Source: Paracoccus jeotgali (GTDB taxonomy: Bacteria; Pseudomonadota; Alphaproteobacteria; Rhodobacterales; Rhodobacteraceae). Taken from it: 64,000 bases of DNA. Position 1 is the first letter of the stretch. Every line of letters begins with the position of its first letter. Location: contig NZ_CP025583.1 of assembly GCF_002865605.1 (NCBI RefSeq), forward strand, positions 2,212,501 to 2,276,500, given 5' to 3'. The position numbers and the translations under genes are program-made. The notes beneath the pieces were generated by a model. It did not search any database. It saw nothing but the letters and a program-made list of their open reading frames with translations, and was not told where the DNA came from. Shown here piece by piece: positions 44,516 through 55,085 of the stretch.

Positions 44516-45008
44516 CGGCCTGACCCGGCGCGGCCTGTTGCTCGGCGCCGGCGCCTGGGCCGGGCTGGCGCTGACCGGTTGCGCGCTGACCCCGGCCTAT
44601 GGGCCGGGCGGCAGCGGGCGCGCGCTGTATGGCCGGGTGGCGCTGCGGGCGCCGGACGATGTCGACAGTTTTGCCATGAATGGCCGGATGATCGAGCGGC
44701 TGGGGCCGGAAAACGACGCCGAATTCGCGCTCGATTACCGGCTAACCACCGCCTCGCTGGCCCAAGGCATCACGCGGGACGAGGTGACGACGCGCTATTC
44801 GCTGAACGGCACCGCCGATTTCTCGCTGAGCCGGCTGGATACCGGCGCGGTGGTGGCCGGCGGGCGGGTCAGCAGCTTTACCAGCTATTCCGCCATCGGC
44901 ACCTCGATCGCGACGCTCTCGGCGGAACGCGACGCGCATGAGCGGCTGATGGTGATGCTGGCCGACCAGATCGTGACCCGGCTGCTGGCCAGCAAGCTGA
45001 CGCCATGA
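44502..45008 (+). CDS. lptE: LPS assembly lipoprotein LptE
   Basis: A 168-residue LptE/RlpB-family lipoprotein that plugs the LptD barrel for LPS export at the outer membrane. Its signal region reads [21 protein letters not shown], a lipobox (LTGC) with a twin-Arg pair upstream, so Tat export is possible. The mature start [12 protein letters not shown] matches alphaproteobacterial LptE. It lies in the conserved leuS-lptE-holA order, overlapping leuS by 14 bp and holA by ATGA. Confidence 0.9.
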   Translation: MSLPDGLTRRGLLLGAGAWAGLALTGCALTPAYGPGGSGRALYGRVALRAPDDVDSFAMNGRMIERLGPENDAEFALDYRLTTASLAQGITRDEVTTRYSLNGTADFSLSRLDTGAVVAGGRVSSFTSYSAIGTSIATLSAERDAHERLMVMLADQIVTRLLASKLTP

Positions 45009-46033
45009 TCCTGAAGGGGGCCGAGATCAACCGCTATCTCGCCCGGCCCGACCCGACCCGGCCGGCGCTGCTGATCTATGGGCAGGACGCCATGCGCGTG
45101 GCGCTGAAGCGGGCCGAGGCGGTGGCCGCCCTGACCGGCCCGAACGCGGACGAGGAGATGCGCCTGACCCGCATCGCCGGCAGCGAGCTACGCAAGGACC
45201 AGACCCTGCTGCGCGACGCGATCAAAGAGGTCGGCTTCTTCCCCGGTCAGCGCGTGGTGCTGGTCGAGGACGCGCCCGATGCCACCGCCCCCGCGGTCGA
45301 GGCCGCGATCAATGACTGGTCCCATGGCGACGCGGCCATTGTCGTGACGGCGGGCGGGCTGACCAAGTCATCGGCGCTGCGAAAGCTGTTCCAGACCCAC
45401 AAGACCGCCGTGACCGCGCCGATCTATGACGACCCGCCCGGTCAGGACGAGATCGCCGCCTGGCTGTCCGCCGCCGGTCTGCGCGAGGTGCCGCAGGCCG
45501 CGATGCGCGATCTGGTGACGCTGTCGCGCGCGCTCGACCCCGGCGATTTCCGGCAGATGGTGGAGAAGATCGGGCTCTACAAGCATGGCGATTCGACACC
45601 CCTGGAACCGGCCGAGATCGCGCTGCTGGCCCCCAGCACGGTCGAGGCCGAGGTCGACGACCTGATCGACATCGTGGCCGAGGGGCGGACCGGCGATTTC
45701 GGCCCGCTGATGCGCCGGATCGAGGCGCAGGGCATCCTGCCGGTGACGATCTGCATCGCCGCGCTGCGCCATTTCCGCGCGCTGCACGCCGCCAGCGCCG
45801 ATCCGGGCGGGGCGCAGGCGGGGCTTTCGCGGCTGCGCCCGCCGGTCTTTGGCCCGCGCCGCGACCGCATGGCGCGGCAGGTGCAGGCCTGGGGGATGCG
45901 CAACCTGGAAGACGCGCTGCATCATCTGCTGGAAACCGACCTGCAACTGCGCAGCGCCACCCGCGCGCCCCAGATGCCGCTGATCGAACGCGCGCTGATT
46001 CGCCTCGCGATGATGCCGCGCGGGTCGCGCTAG
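45005..46033 (+). CDS. holA: DNA polymerase III delta subunit
   Basis: A 342-residue HolA, the clamp-loader subunit that opens the beta clamp. The start LKGAEINRYLARPDPTRPALLIYGQDAMRV and FFPGQRVVLVEDAPDA match the family; the rest is an AAA+-like fold without a working Walker A, as expected for delta. The lptE neighbour and the GxD-type N-terminus support the call. ATG overlaps the lptE TGA. Confidence 0.93.
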   Translation: MILKGAEINRYLARPDPTRPALLIYGQDAMRVALKRAEAVAALTGPNADEEMRLTRIAGSELRKDQTLLRDAIKEVGFFPGQRVVLVEDAPDATAPAVEAAINDWSHGDAAIVVTAGGLTKSSALRKLFQTHKTAVTAPIYDDPPGQDEIAAWLSAAGLREVPQAAMRDLVTLSRALDPGDFRQMVEKIGLYKHGDSTPLEPAEIALLAPSTVEAEVDDLIDIVAEGRTGDFGPLMRRIEAQGILPVTICIAALRHFRALHAASADPGGAQAGLSRLRPPVFGPRRDRMARQVQAWGMRNLEDALHHLLETDLQLRSATRAPQMPLIERALIRLAMMPRGSR

Positions 46034-46036
46034 CGG

Positions 46037-47236
46037 ATGGATGGCGCGGCCCTGGTCATCGGCGCCGGCCCGGCGGGGCTGATGGCGGCCGAGGAACTGG
46101 CCCGCGCCGGCCATCAGGTCATTGTGGCCGAGGCGATGCCCACCCCCGCGCGCAAGCTGCTGATGGCCGGGAAATCCGGGCTGAACCTGACCCGCGACGA
46201 GCCGCTGCCGCTGTTTTCCCGCCACATCGCCCTTGGCAGCACGCCTGCAGGGCAGGGTTATTTCGCGGGCGCCGAGGGCGCTTTCGGCCCGGCGCAGGTG
46301 ATGGATTGGGCGCGGGGGCTGGGGATCGAGCTGTTCACCGGCTCGACCGGGCGGGTGTTTCCTGTGGGCATGAAAGCCTCGCCCCTGCTGCGGGCCTGGC
46401 TGGCGCGGCTGCGGGGCATGGGCGTCGATCTGCGCACCCGCTGGCGCTGGCAGGGGTTCCGCGACGATGCCCTCGCCTTCGACACGCCCGAGGGCGCGCG
46501 CCTGCTGCGCCCCGGCGTCACGGTTCTGGCGCTTGGCGGGGCAAGCTGGCCGCGCCTGGGGTCGGACGCCGCATGGGTGCCGTTTCTGGCCGAACGCGGC
46601 GTGCCGATCGCGCCCTTCCGGCCCGCGAACATGGGGCTGCGCGTCGACTGGTCGCCCGCCATGCAGCGGCAGTTTGGCCAGCCGGTCAAGGGCGTGGCGA
46701 TCCATGCCGGCGACCAGACCAGCCGGGGCGAGTGGGTGATTTCGTCCAAGGGGATCGAGGGCGGGGGCGTCTATGCCGTCGCCGCAGCGATCCGCGACGG
46801 GGCAGACGCGACGCTGGATCTGGCGCCCGATCTGGACCACCAACGGCTGGCGGCGCGGTTCCAGCGGCCGCGCGGCAAGCTGTCGCTCGGCAACTGGCTG
46901 CGCCGGGTCATGGGCGATCCGGTGCGGGTGGCGCTGCTGCTGGAGTGGGGGGGCCCGCTGCCCACAACCCCGCAAGGCTGGGCCGCGCGCTGCAAGGCGC
47001 TGCCGCTGCGCCATGCCGGGCCGATCGGCCTCGACCGGGCGATTTCATCGGCGGGCGGCATCCGGCTGGACGCCCTGACCGAGGGGCTGGAGTTGCGCGC
47101 CCTGCCCGGCATGTTTGCCGCCGGCGAGATGCTGGATTGGGAGGCGCCGACCGGGGGATACCTGCTGACCCACTGCCTCGGCTCGGGAAGATGGGCGGGA
47201 CAGGCAGCGGTGCGGCGGCTGGCTTCGGAGCGTTGA
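46037..47236 (+). CDS. TIGR03862/BaiN-type FAD-dependent oxidoreductase
   Basis: This 399-residue flavoprotein begins ALVIGAGPAGLMAAEELARAGHQV (dinucleotide-binding) followed by ARKLLMAGKSGLNLT, the marker of the HI0933/BaiN group. The C-terminal GEMLDWEAPTGGYLLTHCLGSGRWAGQAA closes the FAD site. The size and motifs match the TIGR03862 flavoproteins. The substrate is unknown. It follows holA by three bases and is likely read in the same transcript. Confidence 0.88.
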   Translation: MDGAALVIGAGPAGLMAAEELARAGHQVIVAEAMPTPARKLLMAGKSGLNLTRDEPLPLFSRHIALGSTPAGQGYFAGAEGAFGPAQVMDWARGLGIELFTGSTGRVFPVGMKASPLLRAWLARLRGMGVDLRTRWRWQGFRDDALAFDTPEGARLLRPGVTVLALGGASWPRLGSDAAWVPFLAERGVPIAPFRPANMGLRVDWSPAMQRQFGQPVKGVAIHAGDQTSRGEWVISSKGIEGGGVYAVAAAIRDGADATLDLAPDLDHQRLAARFQRPRGKLSLGNWLRRVMGDPVRVALLLEWGGPLPTTPQGWAARCKALPLRHAGPIGLDRAISSAGGIRLDALTEGLELRALPGMFAAGEMLDWEAPTGGYLLTHCLGSGRWAGQAAVRRLASER

Positions 47237-47329
47237 AAGCCTGACCCGAACGATTCGACCCGCGCCTTCGCCGCTAGAGAGACGCGTCCTCAACCGGCAT
47301 CGACGGGCGGCTATCTTAAACTGCCCGCG

Positions 47330-47917
47330 TCAGCTGGCCTCGGCGCGCTGGAAGGCCGGGCGGGCGCGCATGCGTTGGTGATAGTCCGACAGCCAGTCCT
47401 CGGCGATCTCGAAGCGGGCGACCTGCGCCCAACCGAGGCAATGGGTCAGGATGATGTCGGGCACCGTCATCGTCTCGCCCATCAGGAAGGGCCCGTTGCC
47501 GACGCGGCGGGTCAAAGTCTGCTGGCTGTTGCGGAACTCCCACCGCAGGGTGTCCTTGATGCCGGCGATGCGCAGCTCTTCGGGCAGGATGAAGGTGTGA
47601 CGCGCGGCGGTCCACAGCAGCGCGTCGAATTCGTCCAGCAGGAACTGGGTCAGGCTGTCCTGCCGGGCGCGTTCCAGCGTGCCGGCGGGATAGGTCAGCG
47701 CGCCGTGGCGGTCGGCGAGATATTGGATGATCGCCGTCGAATCCGAGATCGGCGTCCCGTCCGCGACCAGCACCGGCACCTTGCCGCCGGGGTTGAGGCT
47801 GACCACGCTGTCCGACTGCGGCGCGGCCGGTGTCACCTGATAGGGCCGGTCCAACTCTTCCAGCATCCAGATCACCCGGAAGCTGCGCGTCGTTCGCGCG
47901 CCGATCACCTGATACAT
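47330..47917 (-). CDS. Glutathione S-transferase family protein
   Basis: A 195-residue GST. The N-terminal thioredoxin-like domain shows YQVIGARTTRSFRVIWMLEEL, LNPGGKVPVLV (cis-Pro) and DGTPISDSTAIIQYLADR (Glu/Ser binding). The C-terminal helical domain contains FLMGETMTVPDIILTHCLGWA (the N-capping box). I use ATG 47917, six bases after GGGGGAC; ATG 47938 is possible. The active site Ser/Cys is not certain. Substrate unknown; detoxification or thiol exchange is usual. Confidence 0.9.
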   Translation of the reverse strand: MYQVIGARTTRSFRVIWMLEELDRPYQVTPAAPQSDSVVSLNPGGKVPVLVADGTPISDSTAIIQYLADRHGALTYPAGTLERARQDSLTQFLLDEFDALLWTAARHTFILPEELRIAGIKDTLRWEFRNSQQTLTRRVGNGPFLMGETMTVPDIILTHCLGWAQVARFEIAEDWLSDYHQRMRARPAFQRAEAS

Positions 47918-48065
47918 GCCGTCCCCCATTCTTGTCATGCGCCGGAACGCTAGAACGCGAGGCGGCGGGCTGCAAGGCGGGTCGTGCCGGGCAGATCAGC
48001 GCAGCACGGGCCCGGTCAGGCGGGCGTGGCGCAGACGGGCGCTGGATGGCACCAGCTTGCCCGGA

Positions 48066-48503
48066 TCAGCCGGCAGGCACCGGGGCGGGGTCTTTCCACG
48101 CCAGCGTCATCTGGGTCTGGGTCACGCGGGCGGCGACCTTGCCGTCGCCGCGGGTCACGGTGATCTCCCAGATCTGGGTGGTGCTGCCGATATGGACGGG
48201 CACGGCCACGGCGCGGGCGACATCGTCGATGCGGATCGGGCGCAGGAAATTGACCTTGGATTCGATGGTCACGGTATTTTCGTCCGGGGCGAGGTTGATC
48301 GACGCCGCCGTGCCGCCCGCATTGTCCGTCAGCCCCAGGATCGCGCCGCCATGCATGACCCCGTTGCGGTTCGACAATGCCATGGTGACCGGCAGCTCCA
48401 TCTCGACCCGGTTCTGCTCGGCGCTGACCAGACGGATGCCCAGATGGCGGGCGAATTCGGGCTGATTGTCAGAGATTTCGCGAAGGCGCGCAGGGTCGAT
48501 CAT
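48066..48503 (-). CDS. PaaI-family hot-dog thioesterase
   Basis: A 145-residue hot-dog fold protein. LSNRNGVMHGGAILGLTDNAGGTAASINL is the catalytic block (Asn, His-Gly-Gly and Asp) of PaaI-like acyl-CoA thioesterases, and FLRPIRIDDVARAVAVPVHIGS is the second strand pair. It would hydrolyse acyl- or aryl-CoA esters, releasing CoA. No pathway genes adjoin it directly. Confidence 0.9.
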   Translation of the reverse strand: MIDPARLREISDNQPEFARHLGIRLVSAEQNRVEMELPVTMALSNRNGVMHGGAILGLTDNAGGTAASINLAPDENTVTIESKVNFLRPIRIDDVARAVAVPVHIGSTTQIWEITVTRGDGKVAARVTQTQMTLAWKDPAPVPAG

Positions 48504-48587
48504 GGCGGTTCTTTCGTCGCAAGGGCCGGGTCAGGCGCGGTGATAACACCCCTTATCAGGCGGGGAAAGCCGCGCTAATCAGGGCCG

Positions 48588-49214
48588 ATGATCCTGGACG
48601 TGCTGCAGAATATCCCGACCGCCTCGCTGCTGACCTTCGTCGGCGGCGGCCTGCTTTTGAACCTCGCGCCGGGGCAGGACGTGATGTTCGCCTCGGCCTG
48701 CGGAATCCGGGGCGGACCGCGCGCGGGCGCCTTGGCGGGGCTGGGCGTGGGGCTGGGGGTGGCGTTTCACCTGATGCTGGCAACGGTGGGGCTGGGCGCG
48801 ATCGCGGCCTCGCATCCGGGGCTGTTGGTGGCGGTGCGCTATCTGGGGGCGGGCTATCTGCTGTATCTGGCCTGGCAGGCCTGGCACGAGACGCCCACGG
48901 CCCCGACCGCGCGGACGCCCGAAAACCCGTGGCGGATCGTGCGGCGCGGGGCGCTGTCGAACATCCTGAACCCCAAGCCGGTGCTGTTCCTGCTGGCCTT
49001 CCTGCCGCAATTCACCCGGCCCGACTACGGCCCGGTCTGGCAGCAGGTGTTGGGGCTGGGGCTGATCTTTACCGTCACCGGCACGCTGATCACGATGGGC
49101 TACGGGCTGGTCGCGGGCTGGCTGGGGCTGCGGCTGGGGCGGCATCTGCGGGCGCTGAACCGGCTGGCGGCGGTGATCTTTGGCGGGCTGGCGCTGCGGC
49201 TGGTGCTGAAATGA
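48588..49214 (+). CDS. LysE/RhtB family amino-acid exporter
   Basis: A 208-residue inner-membrane protein with about six helices. The early NLAPGQDVMFASACGIRGGPRAG motif (P-G-x-D after the first helix) and the central FLLAFLPQFTRP segment mark the LysE/RhtB family, which exports amino acids such as Thr, Lys or homoserine lactone. The exact substrate is unknown. It overlaps the pseudouridine synthase gene by ATGA. Confidence 0.9.
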   Translation: MILDVLQNIPTASLLTFVGGGLLLNLAPGQDVMFASACGIRGGPRAGALAGLGVGLGVAFHLMLATVGLGAIAASHPGLLVAVRYLGAGYLLYLAWQAWHETPTAPTARTPENPWRIVRRGALSNILNPKPVLFLLAFLPQFTRPDYGPVWQQVLGLGLIFTVTGTLITMGYGLVAGWLGLRLGRHLRALNRLAAVIFGGLALRLVLK

Positions 49215-49858
49215 GCTTTGTCTACACTCCGCCGTCCGATCCGCCGGTGATCCTGCATCACGACCATCAGGTGCTGGTCGTGGACAAGCAGGCCGGGCTG
49301 CTGTCGGTGCCGGGCCGGGGCGAGGACCGCGCCGACTGCCTGATCGCGCGGTTGCGGCTGGCCTTTCCGACGGTGCTTCTGGTGCATCGGCTGGACCTCG
49401 ACACCTCGGGGGTGATGGTCTTTGCGCTGACGCCGCACGCGCAGCGCGACCTGTCGCGCCAGTTCGAAGAGCGGAAGACCAAAAAGACCTATGTGGCCCG
49501 CGTCGCCGGGCGGGTGGCCGACAAGACCGGTAGCGTCGAATTGCCGCTGATCGTGGACTGGCCGAACCGGCCCCGGCAAAAGGTCGATCACGATCAGGGC
49601 CGCCCGGCCCGGACCGAGTGGCGGGTCGACCGCGCCAGCGATGCCGAGACCCGCATCAGGCTGTTCCCGATCACCGGGCGCAGCCATCAATTGCGCGTCC
49701 ACATGGCCGAGATCGGGCACCCGATCCTGGGCGACAGCCTTTACGCCACAGGCGCGGACGCCGACCATCCGCGCCTGATGCTGCATGCCGAGTCGCTGCG
49801 CTTTCGCCACCCCGAAAGCGGCATCCAGCAGGGCTTTTCCGCGCCTGCCCCGTTCTAG
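49211..49858 (+). CDS. RluA-family pseudouridine synthase
   Basis: A 215-residue enzyme that isomerises uridine in rRNA/tRNA. The catalytic Asp is in LLVHRLDLDTSGVMVFAL, flanked by VVDKQAGLLSVPG and the C-terminal ITGRSHQLRVHMAEIGHPILGD. Its length is close to that of RluA of E. coli, which modifies 23S U746 and tRNA U32, but RluC-like paralogues are not excluded. The start at ATG 49211 overlaps the LysE stop. Confidence 0.9.
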   Translation: MSFVYTPPSDPPVILHHDHQVLVVDKQAGLLSVPGRGEDRADCLIARLRLAFPTVLLVHRLDLDTSGVMVFALTPHAQRDLSRQFEERKTKKTYVARVAGRVADKTGSVELPLIVDWPNRPRQKVDHDQGRPARTEWRVDRASDAETRIRLFPITGRSHQLRVHMAEIGHPILGDSLYATGADADHPRLMLHAESLRFRHPESGIQQGFSAPAPF

Positions 49859-49934
49859 CCGCCGACGCGGGACGCTTGCCCCCAAGCCCCTTGCCCCGAT
49901 ACGGTGCGGGTTCAGTCCTGTGGGGGAAGCGGCC

Positions 49935-51323
<1,389 letters not shown>

Positions 51324-51419
51324 CCCCGCCAAGGCCCCCGGCGCCGCTGCCGCCCGCTTACCTTGACTTTCCGCCCCCCCGGCATCATGCAGCCGGGATT
51401 GAAAAGCCCCAAAGGACGG

Positions 51420-52211
51420 ATGATGGCGGTCAAGGCAGAGAAGAAGGAAGGCATCTGGGAGACGGTCAAGACCGTATTCTGGGCGCTGCTGATCGCGGGC
51501 GTGTTTCGCACGCTGTTCTTCCAGCCGTTCTGGATCCCCTCCGGCAGCATGAAGGACACGCTGCTGATCGGCGATTTCCTGTTCGTCAACAAGATGGCCT
51601 ATGGCTATGCCGCCGTGTCCTGCCCCTTCTCGATCTGCCCGATCGAGGATCGGATCATGGGCCGCGAACCCGGGCGCGGCGATGTCGTGGTCTTTCGCCA
51701 CCCGACCCGCGGCGTCGATTTCATCAAGCGCGTCATCGGCCTGCCCGGCGACACCGTGCAGATGGTCGATGGCCGGCTGATCATCAATGATGAGCCGGTG
51801 GCCTATGAACAGCAGCCCGATTTCATCGAGGTCAAGGCCCCGCAGGGCAGCCAGCAGTTGATGCCGCGCTGCGCCAATGAACCCGTCCCGCCCGGCGGCG
51901 ACTGCATCAAGCACCGCTTCACCGAAACGCTGCCTAACGGCGTCAGCCATGACGTGCTGGACATCTCGCCCAACTGGATCGCGGACAACACGCCCGTCTA
52001 TACCGTCCCCGAAGGCAATTACTTCTTCATGGGCGACAACCGCGACAATTCCGAGGATTCGCGGTTCGAGGCCGCCCGCGGCGGGCTGGGCATGGTCCCG
52101 GCGAAATATCTGATCGGACGCGCCGATCGGATCATGTTCTCGTCAGCGGGGAAATCGCTGCTTTACGTCTGGACCTGGCGTCCGGACAGGCTGTTCAAGG
52201 CGATCCGGTGA
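51420..52211 (+). CDS. lepB: Signal peptidase I
   Basis: A 263-residue inner-membrane peptidase that removes Sec signal peptides. One N-terminal helix (about 15-31) precedes the catalytic Ser in [14 protein letters not shown]; the catalytic Lys is in [25 protein letters not shown] is box E. An insert with two Cys (CPFSICP) is typical of alphaproteobacteria. ATG 51420 has AAAGGA nine bases upstream, giving the chosen start. It overlaps rnc by GTGA. Confidence 0.95.
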   Translation: MMAVKAEKKEGIWETVKTVFWALLIAGVFRTLFFQPFWIPSGSMKDTLLIGDFLFVNKMAYGYAAVSCPFSICPIEDRIMGREPGRGDVVVFRHPTRGVDFIKRVIGLPGDTVQMVDGRLIINDEPVAYEQQPDFIEVKAPQGSQQLMPRCANEPVPPGGDCIKHRFTETLPNGVSHDVLDISPNWIADNTPVYTVPEGNYFFMGDNRDNSEDSRFEAARGGLGMVPAKYLIGRADRIMFSSAGKSLLYVWTWRPDRLFKAIR

Positions 52212-52891
52212 AGGTCGGCAACGATCTGCGCGCCTTCATGGCGCGGCTGGGTCACGAATTTGCCCGACCCGAACTGCTGCTGCGCGCGCTGACCCACGGC
52301 TCGGTCGCCTCGGTGACGCGGCCCGACAATCAGCGGCTGGAATTTCTGGGCGACCGCGTGCTGGGCCTGATCATCGCCGAGGCGCTGTTCGCCGCCGACC
52401 GCAGCGCGACCGAGGGCCAGCTTGCCCCGCGCTACAACGCGCTGGTGCGCGGCGAGACCTGCGCCGCGATCGCGCGCGAGATCGGGCTGGGCGATGTCCT
52501 GAAACTCGGCCGGTCCGAGATGCTGTCGGGCGGCCGGCGCAAGGACGCGCTGCTTGCCGACGGGATGGAGGCGGTTCTGGCCGCGATCTACCTCGACGCC
52601 GGGTTCGAGACCGCCAAGGCCGTCGCGCTGCGGCTGTGGGCGGAACGGCTCGACTCGGTCGATGACGATGCCCGCGACCCCAAGACCGCGTTGCAGGAAT
52701 GGGCGCAGGCCCATGGCATGACCCCGCCGCGCTATCAGGTCACCGACCGCAGCGGCCCCGACCACGCGCCGCAATTCGAGATCACCGTGACGCTGGACGA
52801 TGGCCGCTCGGCCGCCGCGACCGGTCAGGGCACCAAGCGCAGCATCGAACAGGCCGCCGCCCGCGCCTTGCTGAGCACGGTCAGCGCATGA
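52208..52891 (+). CDS. rnc: Ribonuclease III
   Basis: A 227-residue double-strand RNase that processes rRNA and other stable RNAs. The signature is [20 protein letters not shown] with the catalytic Glu/Asp, with a second acidic site in [19 protein letters not shown], then a C-terminal dsRBD ([21 protein letters not shown] and [15 protein letters not shown]). The GTG start at 52208 overlaps the lepB stop by four bases. A 33-codon mini-ORF bridges it to era. Confidence 0.95.
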   Translation: MKVGNDLRAFMARLGHEFARPELLLRALTHGSVASVTRPDNQRLEFLGDRVLGLIIAEALFAADRSATEGQLAPRYNALVRGETCAAIAREIGLGDVLKLGRSEMLSGGRRKDALLADGMEAVLAAIYLDAGFETAKAVALRLWAERLDSVDDDARDPKTALQEWAQAHGMTPPRYQVTDRSGPDHAPQFEITVTLDDGRSAAATGQGTKRSIEQAAARALLSTVSA

Positions 52892-52989
52892 CGGCCCCGC
52901 GCCCGACGCCCTGCCCCTGCTGCCCCATCATCCGCAGGCGCAATGCCTGCCCGCCCCCTTTCTCCGCACAGACGGGAACCACGCCATGA
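52888..52989 (+). other. 33-codon Cys/Pro-rich mini-ORF bridging rnc and era
   Basis: ATG 52888 overlaps the rnc TGA (ATGA), and the frame ends in TGA 52987-52989, overlapping the era ATG at 52986. The peptide is [20 protein letters not shown] and ends CPPPFSAQTGTTP, rich in Cys and Pro. The exact double overlap suggests ribosome hand-over from rnc to era. I know no family for the peptide, and chance cannot be ruled out. Confidence 0.4.
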
Positions 52990-53915
52990 CCGATGTCACC
53001 ATCACCCCCGAAACCCCGCAGCGCGCCGGCTTTGTCGCGCTGATCGGCGAGCCGAATGCCGGGAAATCGACGCTTCTGAACCGGATGGTGGGGGCCAAGG
53101 TGTCCATCGTCACCCACAAGGTCCAGACCACCCGCACCCGGATTCGCGGCATCGCCATGGAAGGCGACGCGCAGATCGTCTTTGTCGACACGCCGGGCAT
53201 CTTCCGGCCCCGCCGCCGGCTGGACCGTTCCATGGTCGCGGCGGCCTGGGGCGGTGTGTCGGATGCCGACATCATCGTGCTGCTGATCGAGGCCCATCGC
53301 GGCATGACCGACGGCGTCCAGACCATCCTGACCCAGCTGCGCGACAGCGTCGGCGACCGGCCGGTGGCGCTGGCGATCAACAAGATCGACCGCGTCAAGG
53401 CCGAGCATCTGCTGGCGCTGTCGAAACAGATGAACGAGGCGTTTCCCTTTACCAGGACCTTCATGATCTCGGCCGAAAAGGGCTATGGCACCGACGATCT
53501 GCGCGGCTGGCTGGCCTCTGAACTGCCGGTCGGACCGTGGCTCTACCCCGAGGATCAGATCGCCGACCTGCCGATGCGGATGATCGCGGCCGAGATCACG
53601 CGCGAGAAGCTGACCCTGCGCCTGCACGAGGAACTGCCCTATCAGCTGACGGTGGAAACCGAGGCGTGGGAGGATCGCAAGGACGGCTCGGCCAAGATCG
53701 ACCAGATCATCTATGTCGCCCGCGAGGGGCACAAGGGCATCGTCCTGGGCCACAAGGGCGAGGCGATCCGCGCCGTCGGCAAGGCCGCCCGCGAGGAACT
53801 GTCCGAGTTCCTGGGCCGCCCGGTGCATCTGTTCCTGACTGTGAAAGTGCGCGAGAAATGGCTGGACGAGGCCGAACGCTTCCGCGAAATGGGCCTCGAT
53901 TTCAATGACGGCTGA
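52986..53915 (+). CDS. era: GTPase Era
   Basis: A 309-residue GTPase needed for 16S rRNA maturation and 30S assembly. G1 is GEPNAGKSTLLN, G2 includes THKVQTTRTRIRG, G3 FVDTPGIF, G4 NKID and G5 ISAEKG. The C-terminal KH domain has EREMIYVAREGHKG-like IIYVAREGHKGIVLGHKGEAIRAVG. The normal length and the position after rnc support the call. The DUF1491 gene begins nine bases after its stop. Confidence 0.96.
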   Translation: MTDVTITPETPQRAGFVALIGEPNAGKSTLLNRMVGAKVSIVTHKVQTTRTRIRGIAMEGDAQIVFVDTPGIFRPRRRLDRSMVAAAWGGVSDADIIVLLIEAHRGMTDGVQTILTQLRDSVGDRPVALAINKIDRVKAEHLLALSKQMNEAFPFTRTFMISAEKGYGTDDLRGWLASELPVGPWLYPEDQIADLPMRMIAAEITREKLTLRLHEELPYQLTVETEAWEDRKDGSAKIDQIIYVAREGHKGIVLGHKGEAIRAVGKAAREELSEFLGRPVHLFLTVKVREKWLDEAERFREMGLDFNDG

Positions 53916-53923
53916 CGCCGGCC

Positions 53924-54259
53924 TTGGCTGAACCGAGGCTGGCCACCCATGTCTGGGTCGGCGCCTATCTGGCGCGGCTGGGTCAGGCCGGCATCCCGGC
54001 CTATGTGCTGCGGCGCGGCGACGCGACGGCGGGCAGCGTGCTGGTCAAATGCGCGACGCTTGACGGGCAGGCGGTGCTGTGGCGCCACGAATGGAACCTC
54101 GACAGCGACCGCCGCGAATGGGTCCGCGCCGCCACCGGCGCCGAGGCGCAGATCGACACCGCCATCGCGCGAGAGGCGCGTTTCGACCCCGATTTATGGG
54201 TGATCGAACTCGAAAGCCGCGAGGGGGTTACGCTTCTGGACCAGCCGGGGCTGGAGTAG
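53924..54259 (+). CDS. DUF1491 family protein
   Basis: A 111-residue protein of DUF1491, found almost only in alphaproteobacteria. The start AEPRLATHVWVGAYLARLGQAGIPAYVLRRG and FDPDLWVIELESREG near the end are characteristic. The best start is a TTG at 53924, nine bases after the era stop. Its function is unknown; its place after era suggests a possible role in RNA or translation, without direct evidence. Confidence 0.85.
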   Translation: MAEPRLATHVWVGAYLARLGQAGIPAYVLRRGDATAGSVLVKCATLDGQAVLWRHEWNLDSDRREWVRAATGAEAQIDTAIAREARFDPDLWVIELESREGVTLLDQPGLE

Positions 54260-54299
54260 CGGGGCCGGTCAGACGGCTTGTTGCCGTCACCGCAATGGT

Positions 54300-54935
54300 T
54301 CAGTTTGCACCGCCATTGTCGGTCGTCTCTGCGTCACTCCCCGCCTCTGCGGCTGCGTCCGATTGACTCTCAGCATCTTGGTCTGGATCGGGCTGCGCAT
54401 CGGCAGCCGGTTCGGCCTCTGCACCCGGCGCGGACTCCAACTTCTCCTCCGGCGCTTCCTCTTGCGGCGTCGCTTCCGCGCCATCTGCGGCTGGCGCGTC
54501 CGCTTCCGCCGCGCCTGCGTCCGGCGCAGCGGCCCGTCCCTCTGCCGCCGTATCCTTGGGCAGCGCCGATGCCGCCTCGATCACCATTGCTTCGAGCTGC
54601 TGGCACATGGTGGCGACGTCGGTGTTCTGCAACTGCGCCGCCTCGACCAGCGATTGCTCGACGCCAAGCGCCGACACCACGCCCTCGCGCCCCTTGGCAT
54701 AGGCCGCATCCGCCGCCGCCGCATCGCCCGGCGCGGGCAGCATCGAGATCATCCGCGTCTGGCTTGCCGCCGCCTCGGGGCCGATATGGCCGTGGGTCTG
54801 GCAGTATTCGACCACCCCAAGCTGGTTGCGCGCCGCAGCGACGGCGTCGTCCAGCCCGGCCTGCGCCGGCTGCTGCGCCGAGGCCGCGCTCGCCACGAAA
54901 CCGACCGAGGCGGCAAGAAATGCGATCTTGAACAT
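54300..54935 (-). CDS. Secreted ESAT-6-like protein with acidic tail
   Basis: A 211-residue protein with a signal peptide (MFKIAFLAASVGFVASAASA). The next 110 residues, with ARNQLGVVEYCQTHGHI, AYAKGREGVVSALGV and QNTDVATMCQQLEAMV, resemble Rhodobacteraceae proteins annotated as pore-forming ESAT-6 family. The Cys pair may form a disulfide. The last 80 residues are an acidic Glu/Ala/Asp/Pro-rich low-complexity tail. I use ATG 54935, where the signal peptide begins. Pore formation is only a family label. Confidence 0.7.
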   Translation of the reverse strand: MFKIAFLAASVGFVASAASAQQPAQAGLDDAVAAARNQLGVVEYCQTHGHIGPEAAASQTRMISMLPAPGDAAAADAAYAKGREGVVSALGVEQSLVEAAQLQNTDVATMCQQLEAMVIEAASALPKDTAAEGRAAAPDAGAAEADAPAADGAEATPQEEAPEEKLESAPGAEAEPAADAQPDPDQDAESQSDAAAEAGSDAETTDNGGAN

Positions 54936-55085
54936 GGTCTGCCTTTCTTTCAACGTCACCCGACCAACGCCTGCCGACGGGGCCGGTTGCATCGCCGCGC
55001 TTGCCCCGGTTGCTGCCAGTGAAATCTTGCCGGTTCAAGCATTTCCGCTCTGCCCTTTCCCGCGCCGCTTGCCTATCGTCCGGCC

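Noticed and set aside
53905..53931. An eight-codon ORF (MTADAGLG) joining era to the DUF1491 gene
   Set aside because: It begins inside the era coding end rather than at the stop, and is too short to separate from chance.
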